Positions 30,585 to 38,745 of a DNA stretch of 64,000 bases are shown here, piece after piece. The position numbers and the translations under genes were made by a program. Position 1 is the first letter of the stretch. Every line of letters begins with the position of its first letter. Origin of the DNA: Tessaracoccus timonensis. Lineage in GTDB: Bacteria; Actinomycetota; Actinomycetes; Propionibacteriales; Propionibacteriaceae. The stretch lies in contig NZ_LT996886.1 of the NCBI RefSeq assembly GCF_900343145.1, forward strand, positions 2,356,001 through 2,420,000. Direction: 5' to 3'. The notes beneath the pieces were generated by a model that was not told the DNA's origin, did no database searches, and saw only the letters and a list, made by a program, of their open reading frames with translations.

Positions 30585-32919
30585 CCCTGCTGCCTCATTC
30601 GGTGTCGCGGAACGCGGCCACGTGCCTCCATTACTCGACGGGCGGCTGAAAGACCTACTGGCAGGCAAGAAGATTGCCATGACGGGCGTCACCGGGTTCA
30701 TCGGTGAGCAGATGCTGTGGGCGTTCCTCAACGATTGCCCGCAAACGCGCACCGCGGTATTGGTGCGCCCGAAGGGCTCGCTCACGGCGGAAGATCGCGT
30801 GAAGGAGCTGCTCGGGAAAGACATCTTCGCCGAGGTTGTTGAGCGCGCTGGCTCCGTCGAGACGCTGCTGGAGGAGCGCGTCGAGGTTATTCCTGGCGAC
30901 CTGCCCAACGTTCCAGAGCTGCCACGCGACATCGATGTCCTCATCCACTGCGCGGGTGACGTGTCGTTCGATCCGCCCATCGACCAGGCGTTCAAAACCA
31001 ACGTGCTGGGCACCCAGGCGTTGCTGGGGCGTTTCCTCGAGTCCGTGACCGACGACAAGGGCGAGCTCGAGCGTATTCCGCACTACATCCACGTCTCGAC
31101 GGCCTACACCGCAGGTCGGCGTCGCGGCGCCATCCCGGAGACGGCGCATGCGCACGACGTCGACTACATGGTGGAAACCGAAGCCGCGCTGCAGATGGCA
31201 GAACACCTCGAGGCGGCGTCGCGTTCTCCCGAGCAACTCACCAAACTGCGCAAGCAGGCCGAGGCGTTGCACCGCCAGGCGGGTTACCTCACCACGTCGG
31301 AAGATACTGAGCGCCGACGCATCGAGTGGGTGCAGAAGGAGCTTGTTGCCGCTGGCACAGAGCGGGCCCGCTCGCTGGGGTGGACCGACGTTTACACCTT
31401 CGCGAAGGCGATGGGTGAACGCGTGGTGGCCGACATGTGCAAAGACATCCAGGTCTCCATCGTGCGCCCGGCGATCGTCGAATCATCCCTGCGCTACCCG
31501 CACCCGGGGTGGATCGAGGGCTTCAAGATGGCCGACCCCATCATCCTCGCCTATGGCCGCGGACAGCTGCCCGAGTTCCCCGCATCCCCGGATGCGGTGA
31601 TCGACATCATCCCCTGCGACTACGTGGTGAACACCATCATTGCCGTGTGCGCCACGGAGCCCGAGATTGGCCAACCGGAGTTCTATCACTGTGCCTCGGG
31701 CGCCAGGAACCCGCTGACTTTCCGCGGCATTTACGAGCAGGTTCGCGCATACTTCGAGGAGCACCCCTATAACCACGGCACCGCATCGACGCCGCTTGCG
31801 ACGTGGAAGTTCCCCGGCGCGGAACCCGTCGAACGCATGATGTGGCTAGGTGGCAAGGCCACGAAGGTCGCCGACAAGCTGTTGAGCTTCGCGCCGCGTG
31901 GTAAGGGCGTGCGGAAGCTGGCGACGCAGGTCGACCAGTCGCGCAAGCAACTCGACTTCCTCAATAAGTACCTCACCTTGTATGGCGAGTACCTACAGTC
32001 TGAGCTGCACTTCGTCGACGACTGCACCCTCGCGCTGCACAACTCGCTGCACCCCGACGACAAGGAGCGATTCGGCTTCGACTCGGCTGCATTCGACTGG
32101 ACGCACTACATGCAGGACGTCCATGCGCCGTCCGTCTGCGACCCGGAGAAGCGCGCAGCCGCCAGGCGAAAGCGCCGCGCCAACCGTCAGCCCACGTTCC
32201 GCGACATCGAGCCGTCGGATACGCCCGTCCTCGCAGCGTTCGACCTCGACGGCACCGTGATGGCCACCAACGTCATTGAGACGTACCTGTGGTCGAAGAT
32301 GCCGGAACTCTCAGCCTTCGGGAAGGTGGCGGAGCTCGCCAAGCTCGCGACGGCGTTGCCCACCTACCTGGGCGCCGAGCGTCGCGACCGCGGCGTCTTC
32401 CTGCGCTCCATCTACCGTCGCTACGAGGGCGCAGACCTGGAGGCGCTCGAGCAGTACGTCGACGAACGGTTGGCCCCGCTCATCCTCGACCGCATGTCTC
32501 CCGATGCCATCCGGCGCATTCGCGAGCACCGCGACGCCGGGCACACCACGGTGCTCATGACGGGCGTCATTCGCCCGCTGACCAGGCCATTTGAAGGCCT
32601 GTTCGACGTGATCGTCGCGGCAGATCTCGCCACAGACGAGGACGGCAAGTGCACCGGGTTCCTGAGCGGCCCACCGATGGTGGGTGAGTCCCGCTCGGCG
32701 TGGCTCAGGCACTTCGCGGCCCTGCACGGCATTGATCTTGAACACTCGTACGCGTACGCCGATTCGCACGTAGATCTCCCCATGCTGAGCTCGGTGGGGT
32801 ACCCCGTCGTAGTGAGCCCCGACATCGGCCTCATGCGTGCCGCGAAGCAACGCGGGTGGTCGCTCGTCGACTGGCCTGCGCTCAGCCCCATTCCTCGTTG
32901 GAAGATGCCCAAGGCATAA
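30577..32919 (+). CDS. Fatty acyl-CoA reductase-like SDR fused to a HAD-IB phosphatase
   Basis: 780 residues with two enzymes. Residues 30-530 are an extended SDR of the acyl-CoA reductase/thioester reductase group: NAD(P) motif [10 protein letters not shown] (36-45), STAYTAG, the catalytic YTFAK (about 273), and the C-terminal FAR-like segment ending in [14 protein letters not shown]. Residues 550-775 are a HAD-IB phosphatase with [12 protein letters not shown] (nucleophile Asp), [11 protein letters not shown] and [18 protein letters not shown]. It likely reduces a lipid thioester and handles a phosphorylated product, but substrates are unknown. AAGGAG precedes ATG 30577, which lies inside the end of hisA. 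Confidence 0.8.
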   Translation: MRNPAASFGVAERGHVPPLLDGRLKDLLAGKKIAMTGVTGFIGEQMLWAFLNDCPQTRTAVLVRPKGSLTAEDRVKELLGKDIFAEVVERAGSVETLLEERVEVIPGDLPNVPELPRDIDVLIHCAGDVSFDPPIDQAFKTNVLGTQALLGRFLESVTDDKGELERIPHYIHVSTAYTAGRRRGAIPETAHAHDVDYMVETEAALQMAEHLEAASRSPEQLTKLRKQAEALHRQAGYLTTSEDTERRRIEWVQKELVAAGTERARSLGWTDVYTFAKAMGERVVADMCKDIQVSIVRPAIVESSLRYPHPGWIEGFKMADPIILAYGRGQLPEFPASPDAVIDIIPCDYVVNTIIAVCATEPEIGQPEFYHCASGARNPLTFRGIYEQVRAYFEEHPYNHGTASTPLATWKFPGAEPVERMMWLGGKATKVADKLLSFAPRGKGVRKLATQVDQSRKQLDFLNKYLTLYGEYLQSELHFVDDCTLALHNSLHPDDKERFGFDSAAFDWTHYMQDVHAPSVCDPEKRAAARRKRRANRQPTFRDIEPSDTPVLAAFDLDGTVMATNVIETYLWSKMPELSAFGKVAELAKLATALPTYLGAERRDRGVFLRSIYRRYEGADLEALEQYVDERLAPLILDRMSPDAIRRIREHRDAGHTTVLMTGVIRPLTRPFEGLFDVIVAADLATDEDGKCTGFLSGPPMVGESRSAWLRHFAALHGIDLEHSYAYADSHVDLPMLSSVGYPVVVSPDIGLMRAAKQRGWSLVDWPALSPIPRWKMPKA

Positions 32920-32931
32920 GAAAGGATTTCC

Positions 32932-34449
32932 ATGTCACGTCCTGGATTCGTGATCGAGGTCGACGAGAAGACCCCGGCACTGCTCACCCTTTCGGGCCAA
33001 CAGCTTGGGCTTAGCAAGCTTGGGCTGGGCACGCAGGTGGTGTACGGCGCGGAAGCCACGCCGTCGACCGACCCGATGAGCCTCATCGATTCCGCCCTCG
33101 CGGCCCCCAACGATGGTGTCGCGTTCGCTGAACGGCTCAAAGCAGATACGAAACTCACCATCGTGGTGGTCGACGACGAGCGTCCCCGCCCACGCATGCG
33201 CTTCGACATCCGGCAAAGCATCCTCGAGCGTGTGCTCGAGGTGGCTGCCAAGCAGCTCGTCGACGACGTCGCCATCGTGATCGCCGGCGGCCTGCACAAG
33301 CGCTGGAGCGCCTTCGACATCACCCGAGCGCTGGGCGACCGCGTCGCAACGAGTTTCCAGCCCGACAGACGCATCGAGAGCCACGACGTGACCGCCGCCG
33401 ATCTGGTGGAGATCGGCCAGGTGGATGGGCACCCCGTGAAGATCAACCGTCGCGTCGCCCAATCCGACGTGGTGGTCACCATCGGTACCCAGTTCGGTCG
33501 AGGCGGAGCCAGCCCGTTCACGAGCAGCATCCTCGACGTCGATACCCTGCGACGTGTCGGGGGAGCCACACCCGATGATGCGTTCATCGACGACGTGCAC
33601 TCGACGGTGCTCGGAGCGCTGGACGTGTTCGCGATCCAGGCAGTGCTCGGTCAGCCCTTCTTCCCAGGTCTGCTGCACTTCGCAGGCGAGCGTGAATGGG
33701 AGTGGTCGTTGGCTGATCGCATGTCGTTCGCGGCGGTGAGGCAGCTAGGAGCCCTCATGCCGAAGAGTGCGGGCCGACGATTTCACGGCACCCCGGTGGC
33801 CGACTACGCGGTGGTCGACGTCGTCAGTGGCGAACCAACCAAGGTGTTCTCCGAGGCCGCAGCAGTGTGGGTGGCTGCCAACGTCGTCGAACTGCCCAAA
33901 CAGGCGGATATCGTTGTGACGCCAGTGTGGGGAGGTGGCTTCGACGAAGGCGACGCGTGCGGTTCCCCGATCAACGCCGCGCACCATGCGCTCGTGAGGC
34001 GCATCGGCACCACGATGGGCAAGCCATACGCCCATGAGCGCGGAGTCGCCATCGCCATGCACCCGCTCACACCGCGCTTTTCCAACCGTCGCCAGTCCTC
34101 GGCCTCCGACTTCTTTGCCAAGGTGCTGCCGCAGACGCTCACCCCGTCGGAGATGGGAGAGTTTGAAGAGGCCGCCTGCGCGGATCAGTGGTACGTCGAT
34201 CTGTACCGCAAACAGTTCGCCGACCATCCGCTGCGCACGTTCCAGTACTGGTACCGCGTGTACGACGCCAGCGAGCAATTCGCAGACGTGATTTGGGTGG
34301 GGGGCAACAGGCTCACCGCTGACCTCTTCGGCCATCGCGCGGCGACAACCTTCGCCGATGCGCTCGAAATCGCGAGTGACAAGGTGGGCCGCCACCCAGT
34401 CGTCACCTACCTGCATGGCCCCGGGCTGCCGCTGGGAGACGTCCAATGA
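32932..34449 (+). CDS. LarA-like (DUF2088, lactate racemase family) protein
   Basis: 505 residues. The N-terminal domain matches the LarA pattern: VVVDDERPRPRMRFDIRQSI, VAIVIAGGLHKRW with the His of GLH near 120, and SHDVTAADLVEIGQVDG followed by VKINRRVAQSDVVVTIG, as in LarA HD...VYINRxVAEAD. LarA uses a nickel-pincer nucleotide to epimerise 2-hydroxy acids; lar cofactor genes are not in the window. The C-terminal half differs from classic LarA. It lies 12 bp behind the reductase-HAD gene and overlaps the next start. The substrate is unknown. Confidence 0.72.
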   Translation: MSRPGFVIEVDEKTPALLTLSGQQLGLSKLGLGTQVVYGAEATPSTDPMSLIDSALAAPNDGVAFAERLKADTKLTIVVVDDERPRPRMRFDIRQSILERVLEVAAKQLVDDVAIVIAGGLHKRWSAFDITRALGDRVATSFQPDRRIESHDVTAADLVEIGQVDGHPVKINRRVAQSDVVVTIGTQFGRGGASPFTSSILDVDTLRRVGGATPDDAFIDDVHSTVLGALDVFAIQAVLGQPFFPGLLHFAGEREWEWSLADRMSFAAVRQLGALMPKSAGRRFHGTPVADYAVVDVVSGEPTKVFSEAAAVWVAANVVELPKQADIVVTPVWGGGFDEGDACGSPINAAHHALVRRIGTTMGKPYAHERGVAIAMHPLTPRFSNRRQSSASDFFAKVLPQTLTPSEMGEFEEAACADQWYVDLYRKQFADHPLRTFQYWYRVYDASEQFADVIWVGGNRLTADLFGHRAATTFADALEIASDKVGRHPVVTYLHGPGLPLGDVQ

Positions 34450-35225
34450 CCCGCCAGCTGAAATCGTGGGCTCGCAGTCAGAAACCCCGACGCGGCCCCA
34501 AGCTCACTCTGTTCCACGACCTTGCGACGATGGGTTTGCGCCGTAATCCGCAGCAAACCTCGCAGCCCCGGCGCAATAGCAACAGCCTCCGGCTCGCGCG
34601 CGACTACGCCCGGCGCATCCGTGTGCTCGCCGCGATGTGGCCGCGCTTTGACGTCGAGGTCGTGGGCGGCGACGCGCTCGTCGGGCTCGAGACCCCGTTT
34701 GTGTTCGCGGTCAACGAAGCAGGAACGCTGGATCAGCAGGTGCTCGCACTAGCCTTGCCTCGCGCGCTGCGCCCGACCACTCGCCGCCCGAGCCGCGCGC
34801 TCAGCAAAGGCCGCAACGTCGTCGTGTTCTCCAGCGAACCCTCTGTCGAGCGGCTCGTCGGCGAGTTCGATTTGACGGCCGCTGAACTGGCCAAGCAGCA
34901 CTCCATCGCGGTGGTGCCCGTCGGGCTGGTGGGTTCGTTCCGGCTGGCAGACACGCTGAAGCTGCGATTGCGCAACAGGCCCAAGGTGTCGGTGCGTTTC
35001 GGCGCTCCGGTGCACGTGGCCACCCGCTCCATCGACGATGTCACCGACGAGGTGCAGGCCCGCGTGGAACATCTCGTCGGAGAAGGTGAGCTGTCATGGT
35101 GGGACGTGGAGCGTCGGAGAACCAGCGGTGACGCACCGGCCTCGCCCCGAGCGGCGAAGTGGCGTCGGCTCTGGGACCAGGCCGAACCCAGGAACGAGGG
35201 AGCACGCCGGCGAATCTGGCGGTAA
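34446..35225 (+). CDS. PlsC-like acyltransferase with altered catalytic motif
   Basis: 259 residues. The middle resembles 1-acylglycerol-3-phosphate acyltransferase: FVFAVNEAGTLDQQVLALALPR aligns with the NHxSxxD motif I, and VPVGLVGSFRL with the VPVxxxGT motif IV. However, the catalytic His is Glu here (NEAGTLD, about residues 89-95), and the FPEGTR motif is replaced by FSSEPSVER. It is probably catalytically inactive or works differently. N- and C-termini are basic. ATG 34446 overlaps the previous stop, so it belongs to the hisA-linked operon. Confidence 0.6.
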   Translation: MTRQLKSWARSQKPRRGPKLTLFHDLATMGLRRNPQQTSQPRRNSNSLRLARDYARRIRVLAAMWPRFDVEVVGGDALVGLETPFVFAVNEAGTLDQQVLALALPRALRPTTRRPSRALSKGRNVVVFSSEPSVERLVGEFDLTAAELAKQHSIAVVPVGLVGSFRLADTLKLRLRNRPKVSVRFGAPVHVATRSIDDVTDEVQARVEHLVGEGELSWWDVERRRTSGDAPASPRAAKWRRLWDQAEPRNEGARRRIWR

Positions 35226-35247
35226 CGGCCTTTTCCGAAAGCTCCTA

Positions 35248-35253
35248 TAGACT
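35248..35253 (+). promoter_or_regulatory. -10 hexamer TAGACT of the yebC-ruvCAB operon
   Basis: TATAGACT lies 36 nt ahead of yebC ATG 35290. The SOS box starts at its last base. Confidence 0.6.
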
Positions 35254-35268
35254 TGAACGCACGTTCGC
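35253..35268 (+). promoter_or_regulatory. SOS box (LexA operator) of yebC-ruvCAB
   Basis: TTGAACGCACGTTCGC matches the actinobacterial LexA consensus TCGAACnnnnGTTCGA at 14 of the 12 fixed and flanking positions that can be compared except two ends: both GAAC and GTTC half-sites are intact. It covers the predicted transcription start, so LexA would block initiation. DNA damage control of ruvCAB fits what is known from mycobacteria. Confidence 0.8.
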
Positions 35269-35289
35269 TTTTGGAAAGGAAGGGTGCCA

Positions 35290-36063
35290 ATGTCAGGTCA
35301 CTCCAAGTGGGCCACCACCAAGCATAAGAAGGCTGCCATCGATGCCAAGCGCGGCAAGTTGTTTGCCAAGCTGATTAAGAACATCGAAGTCGCAGCCCGC
35401 ACAGGTGGCGGTGACCCCGGCGGAAACCCGACGCTGTATGACGCCATCCAGAAGGCGAAGAAATCGTCGGTGCCGAACGACAACATCGATCGCGCCGTCA
35501 AGCGCGGCTCTGGTGTCGAGTCGGGCGGCGCCGCGTACGAGAACATCATGTACGAGGCGTACGGCCCCTCCGGCGTTGCCATCCTCATCGAGTGCCTCAC
35601 CGACAACCGCAACCGTTCCGCCACCGAGGTGCGCATGGGTGTCACCCGCAATGGCGGCACCATGGCTGACGTCGGCTCGGTGCAGCGCATGTTCGCGCGC
35701 AAGGGCGTCGTCACGATCGCCAAGCAGCAGGGCGGGCGTGAGCTGAGTGAGGACGACGTGATGGAGGCCGCGCTCGAGGCCGGGCTCGAAGAGGTCGAAG
35801 ACGCCGGCGACAACTGGGAAGCCATGAGCGACCCCAACGACGTTGTGGAGGTGCGGAAGGCCGTCGAAGCCGCTGGGCTCGAGTACGAATCCGCGGAAGT
35901 CCAGTTCGTCGCATCGTTCGACACCACCGTCACCGACGTCGATACCGCGAAGAAAGTGTTCAACATCATCGACGCGCTCGAGGATTCCGACGACGTGCAG
36001 AACGTGTTCACGAACATCGACCTGGCTCCCGAGGTGGAAGCCGCACTCGACGCTGAGGATTGA
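35290..36063 (+). CDS. yebC: YebC/PmpR family protein
   Basis: 257 residues. Starts [31 protein letters not shown], the family signature, and keeps the three-domain pattern ([50 protein letters not shown]). Members are transcription regulators or, as shown recently for some, ribosome-linked factors that relieve proline stalls. AAGGAAGG precedes ATG 35290. It heads the ruvCAB operon, 9 bp before ruvC, under the SOS box. Confidence 0.94.
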   Translation: MSGHSKWATTKHKKAAIDAKRGKLFAKLIKNIEVAARTGGGDPGGNPTLYDAIQKAKKSSVPNDNIDRAVKRGSGVESGGAAYENIMYEAYGPSGVAILIECLTDNRNRSATEVRMGVTRNGGTMADVGSVQRMFARKGVVTIAKQQGGRELSEDDVMEAALEAGLEEVEDAGDNWEAMSDPNDVVEVRKAVEAAGLEYESAEVQFVASFDTTVTDVDTAKKVFNIIDALEDSDDVQNVFTNIDLAPEVEAALDAED

Positions 36064-36072
36064 GTAGACGAG

Positions 36073-36591
36073 GTGCGAGTCATCGGCATTGACCCCGGTC
36101 TCACCAGGTGTGGGATCGGGGTTGTTGATGCGACGGTGGGGCGGGCTTCCTTCGTCGCAGTTGGCGTCGTTCGAACTCCCTCCGACCTGCCGACGCCGAA
36201 GCGCCTGGTCATGATCGAGTCCGGCATTGTGGAATGGGTCCGTGAACACAGCCCTGACGCGATGGCCATCGAGCGCGTGTTCGCGCAGCACAACCGCAGT
36301 TCGGTGATGGACACGATGCAGGCAGCGGGTGTGGCGTCTCTGGTTGGCGAACATGCTGGCCTCGACGTCACCTACCACACGCCGAGCGAGGTGAAGGCCG
36401 CGGTCACAGGATCGGGCAGCGCAGACAAAGCCCAAGTCACCGCAATGATCACCCGCATTCTCAAACTTTCAGCGCCCCCACGTCCGGCTGACGCCGCCGA
36501 TGCGCTTGCCGTCGCCATCACGCACGGCTGGCGCGGGGTACGCACGAACCGATACGCGGCCGCCGTGGCCGCTGCGAAAGGAAGACGATGA
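36073..36591 (+). CDS. ruvC: Holliday junction resolvase
   Basis: 172 residues. RNase H fold with the catalytic acids in VIGIDPGLTRCG (Asp 7), MAIERVFAQHN (Glu) and PADAADALAVAITH (Asp pair); the junction-binding HTPSEVKAAVTGSGSADKAQV is present. It cuts Holliday junctions held by RuvAB. GTG 36073 lies 9 bp after yebC. Its stop overlaps the ruvA ATG. Confidence 0.97.
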   Translation: MRVIGIDPGLTRCGIGVVDATVGRASFVAVGVVRTPSDLPTPKRLVMIESGIVEWVREHSPDAMAIERVFAQHNRSSVMDTMQAAGVASLVGEHAGLDVTYHTPSEVKAAVTGSGSADKAQVTAMITRILKLSAPPRPADAADALAVAITHGWRGVRTNRYAAAVAAAKGRR

Positions 36592-37196
36592 TTGCGCAGC
36601 TCACCGGGCAGGTGACGTACGCCGGGGCCACGTCATTCATCATCGAGGTTTCGGGCGTGGGTTTCCGTGCCAACACGAACGCAAATACCGCCGCAACGCT
36701 CCGTGTCGGGGAGGTGCAAACCGTGCACACCAGCCTCGTCGTGAGAGAAGATTCCCTCACGATGTGGGGGTTTGCCACGCCCGCCGAGCGCGACGCCTTC
36801 GAGCTGGTACAGACCGCATCCGGCGTTGGCCCCAAGGTGGCTGCCGCCATGTTGAGCGTCTTCAGCCCAGGTGAGCTACGGCAGGTGATCGCATCCGAAG
36901 ACGTGAAGCGCCTCACCTCCGTGCCCGGCATCGGCCCTAAGGGCGCGCAGAAGATCATCCTGGAGCTGAAAGACAAGGTGCTGCTCCTCTCCGACGACGA
37001 CGCACCCGCGCCCGTTCGCGTCGACGATGATGCGCTGTGGAAGAAGCAGGTGAAGGAAGGCTTGGAAGGCCTCGGCTGGTCGTCGAAGGAAGCTCAGTCA
37101 GCGTGTGATCATGTCGCTCCGCTCGTCGAGGAAGACCCGAACGTTCCCATCGCGACGCTCATGCGCGCCGCACTCAGCAGATTGGCGAAACGATGA
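36588..37196 (+). CDS. ruvA: Holliday junction branch migration protein RuvA
   Basis: 202 residues. OB-fold N-terminus ([26 protein letters not shown]), two helix-hairpin-helix motifs ([13 protein letters not shown] and [16 protein letters not shown]) and a C-terminal RuvB-binding domain ([14 protein letters not shown]). It binds the junction and loads RuvB. ATG 36588 overlaps ruvC and its stop overlaps the ruvB ATG. Confidence 0.97.
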   Translation: MIAQLTGQVTYAGATSFIIEVSGVGFRANTNANTAATLRVGEVQTVHTSLVVREDSLTMWGFATPAERDAFELVQTASGVGPKVAAAMLSVFSPGELRQVIASEDVKRLTSVPGIGPKGAQKIILELKDKVLLLSDDDAPAPVRVDDDALWKKQVKEGLEGLGWSSKEAQSACDHVAPLVEEDPNVPIATLMRAALSRLAKR

Positions 37197-38221
37197 CCGA
37201 ACCGTCGCCCGTCGATCCCGAGGCCACAGTAGGGGAGCGAGACTTCGAGTCGGCGCTCCGCCCCAAGCTGCTCACCGAGTTTGAGGGCCAGCCGCGGGTG
37301 CGCGAGCAACTCGGGCTCGTGCTCGACGCTGCCCGCCACCGCGGCACCGCACCCGATCACGTGCTGCTGTCCGGCCCGCCCGGGCTCGGCAAAACTACGC
37401 TGGCCATGATCATCGCCAACGAACTCGGCGTGAACCTGCGCATCACCTCAGGACCCGCCATCCAGCACGCCGGCGACCTCGCCGCCATCCTCTCCGGCCT
37501 CGACGAGCACGAAGTGCTATTCATCGACGAGATCCACCGCCTGTCGAAACCCGCCGAGGAAATGCTGTACCTCGCCATGGAAGACTTCCGCGTCGACGTG
37601 GTGGTGGGCAAAGGCCCAGGCGCTACCGCCATTCCGATCGACTTGCCGCAGTTCACCCTCGTCGGTGCTACCACCAGAGCCGGGCTGCTGCCCGGCCCGC
37701 TGCGCGACCGCTTCGGATTCACCGCCCAGCTCGACTTCTACGAAGACGACGCCCTCGCCGGCATCGTCGCCGTCTCCGCATCGAAGTTGGAGGTAGATCT
37801 GGCATCGGACGCCGCGACGGAGATCGCCTCGCGTAGCCGCGGCACGCCGCGGATCGCGAACCGCCTGCTTCGGCGCGTCCGCGACTACGGACAGGTCAAG
37901 GGCCACGCGACGCTCCTGCGCGACGTGGCCCGCGCCGCGCTTGAGCTCTACGAGGTCGACGAGCGGGGGCTCGACAGACTCGACCGCTCGGTGCTGCTCT
38001 CGCTCGTGGAGAAGTTTGGGGGAGGCCCCGTCGGGCTCTCGACGCTCGCACTTAGCGTCGGCGAGGAGGTCGACACGGTCGCCGAAGTGGCCGAACCGTT
38101 CCTGATCCGGCAAGGATTCATGATGCGCACCCCGCGGGGCCGGGTGGCTACCCCGTCGGCGTACACGCACCTGGGCATGACGCCACCTAGCACCGCACCT
38201 GATTCGCTATTCGGCGGCTAG
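37193..38221 (+). CDS. ruvB: Holliday junction branch migration ATPase RuvB
   Basis: 342 residues. AAA+ motor with Walker [12 protein letters not shown] (about residue 61), Walker [10 protein letters not shown] (about 109), sensor and arginine-finger segments ([18 protein letters not shown]) and a winged-helix C-terminus ending near [18 protein letters not shown]. It drives branch migration with RuvA. It ends the SOS-controlled operon; an 88-bp gap with a new promoter follows. Confidence 0.98.
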   Translation: MTEPSPVDPEATVGERDFESALRPKLLTEFEGQPRVREQLGLVLDAARHRGTAPDHVLLSGPPGLGKTTLAMIIANELGVNLRITSGPAIQHAGDLAAILSGLDEHEVLFIDEIHRLSKPAEEMLYLAMEDFRVDVVVGKGPGATAIPIDLPQFTLVGATTRAGLLPGPLRDRFGFTAQLDFYEDDALAGIVAVSASKLEVDLASDAATEIASRSRGTPRIANRLLRRVRDYGQVKGHATLLRDVARAALELYEVDERGLDRLDRSVLLSLVEKFGGGPVGLSTLALSVGEEVDTVAEVAEPFLIRQGFMMRTPRGRVATPSAYTHLGMTPPSTAPDSLFGG

Positions 38222-38249
38222 CGTTGCGGCGTTTTCGGGGCGGTTGAGC

Positions 38250-38255
38250 TATTGT
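38250..38255 (+). promoter_or_regulatory. -10 hexamer TATTGT ahead of yajC
   Basis: TATTGT lies 60 nt before yajC ATG 38310. The predicted start site falls at the edge of the palindrome at 38262. Confidence 0.45.
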
Positions 38256-38261
38256 GAACGG

Positions 38262-38279
38262 TGGTTTGCGCGCAAACCA
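38262..38279. promoter_or_regulatory. Perfect 18-bp palindrome at the yajC-secDF start site
   Basis: TGGTTTGCGCGCAAACCA is exactly self-complementary and begins 7 bp after the -10 hexamer. Position and symmetry suggest an operator for a dimeric regulator; alternatively it forms a hairpin at the 5' end of the mRNA. The regulator is unknown. Confidence 0.55.
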
Positions 38280-38309
38280 TCCGTGACCGATTCGACGAAA
38301 GTTTGTTCC

Positions 38310-38729
38310 ATGCCTCCTGGCCTCGATTTACTGCTGATGATCGTCATCTTTGGCGCCATCATGTACTTCCTCATGATTCGCCCGCAGCAGAAGAGGATGC
38401 GAGAACATCAGGAAATGGTGAATGCCGTTCAGCCTGGCACCCGCGTGCTGTTGACCTCCGGCATCTACGCCACCGTGCTGCACATGGGAGAGCGCCAGAT
38501 GATTGTTGAGGTCGCGCCGGGCGTTGAGATCACCGTCGTGAAGGGCCACATCTCCAAGGTTGTCACCGACGATGACGAGGAGTTCGTCTACGAGGGCGAA
38601 GGTAATGACGTGGAGGCTGACCTCGACGACACCGTCGCCACCGATGAGGAGCTCGACGATGTGCTGGGCAAGCCGGAGGAGTCCGACGATCCGTACACGC
38701 CCAACGCAGACCCGCAAGCCAACCGCTAG
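38310..38729 (+). CDS. yajC: Sec translocon accessory protein YajC
   Basis: 139 residues. One membrane helix (LLLMIVIFGAIMYFLMIRPQQKR) followed by the cytoplasmic KRMREHQEMVNAVQPGTRVLLTSGIYATV and a long acidic tail (about residues 85-139). YajC associates with SecDF. ATG 38310 was chosen because the helix starts there; the ribosome site is weak. It is 16 bp ahead of secD. Confidence 0.92.
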   Translation: MPPGLDLLLMIVIFGAIMYFLMIRPQQKRMREHQEMVNAVQPGTRVLLTSGIYATVLHMGERQMIVEVAPGVEITVVKGHISKVVTDDDEEFVYEGEGNDVEADLDDTVATDEELDDVLGKPEESDDPYTPNADPQANR

Positions 38730-38745
38730 TTCCTGAGGCACTCAC

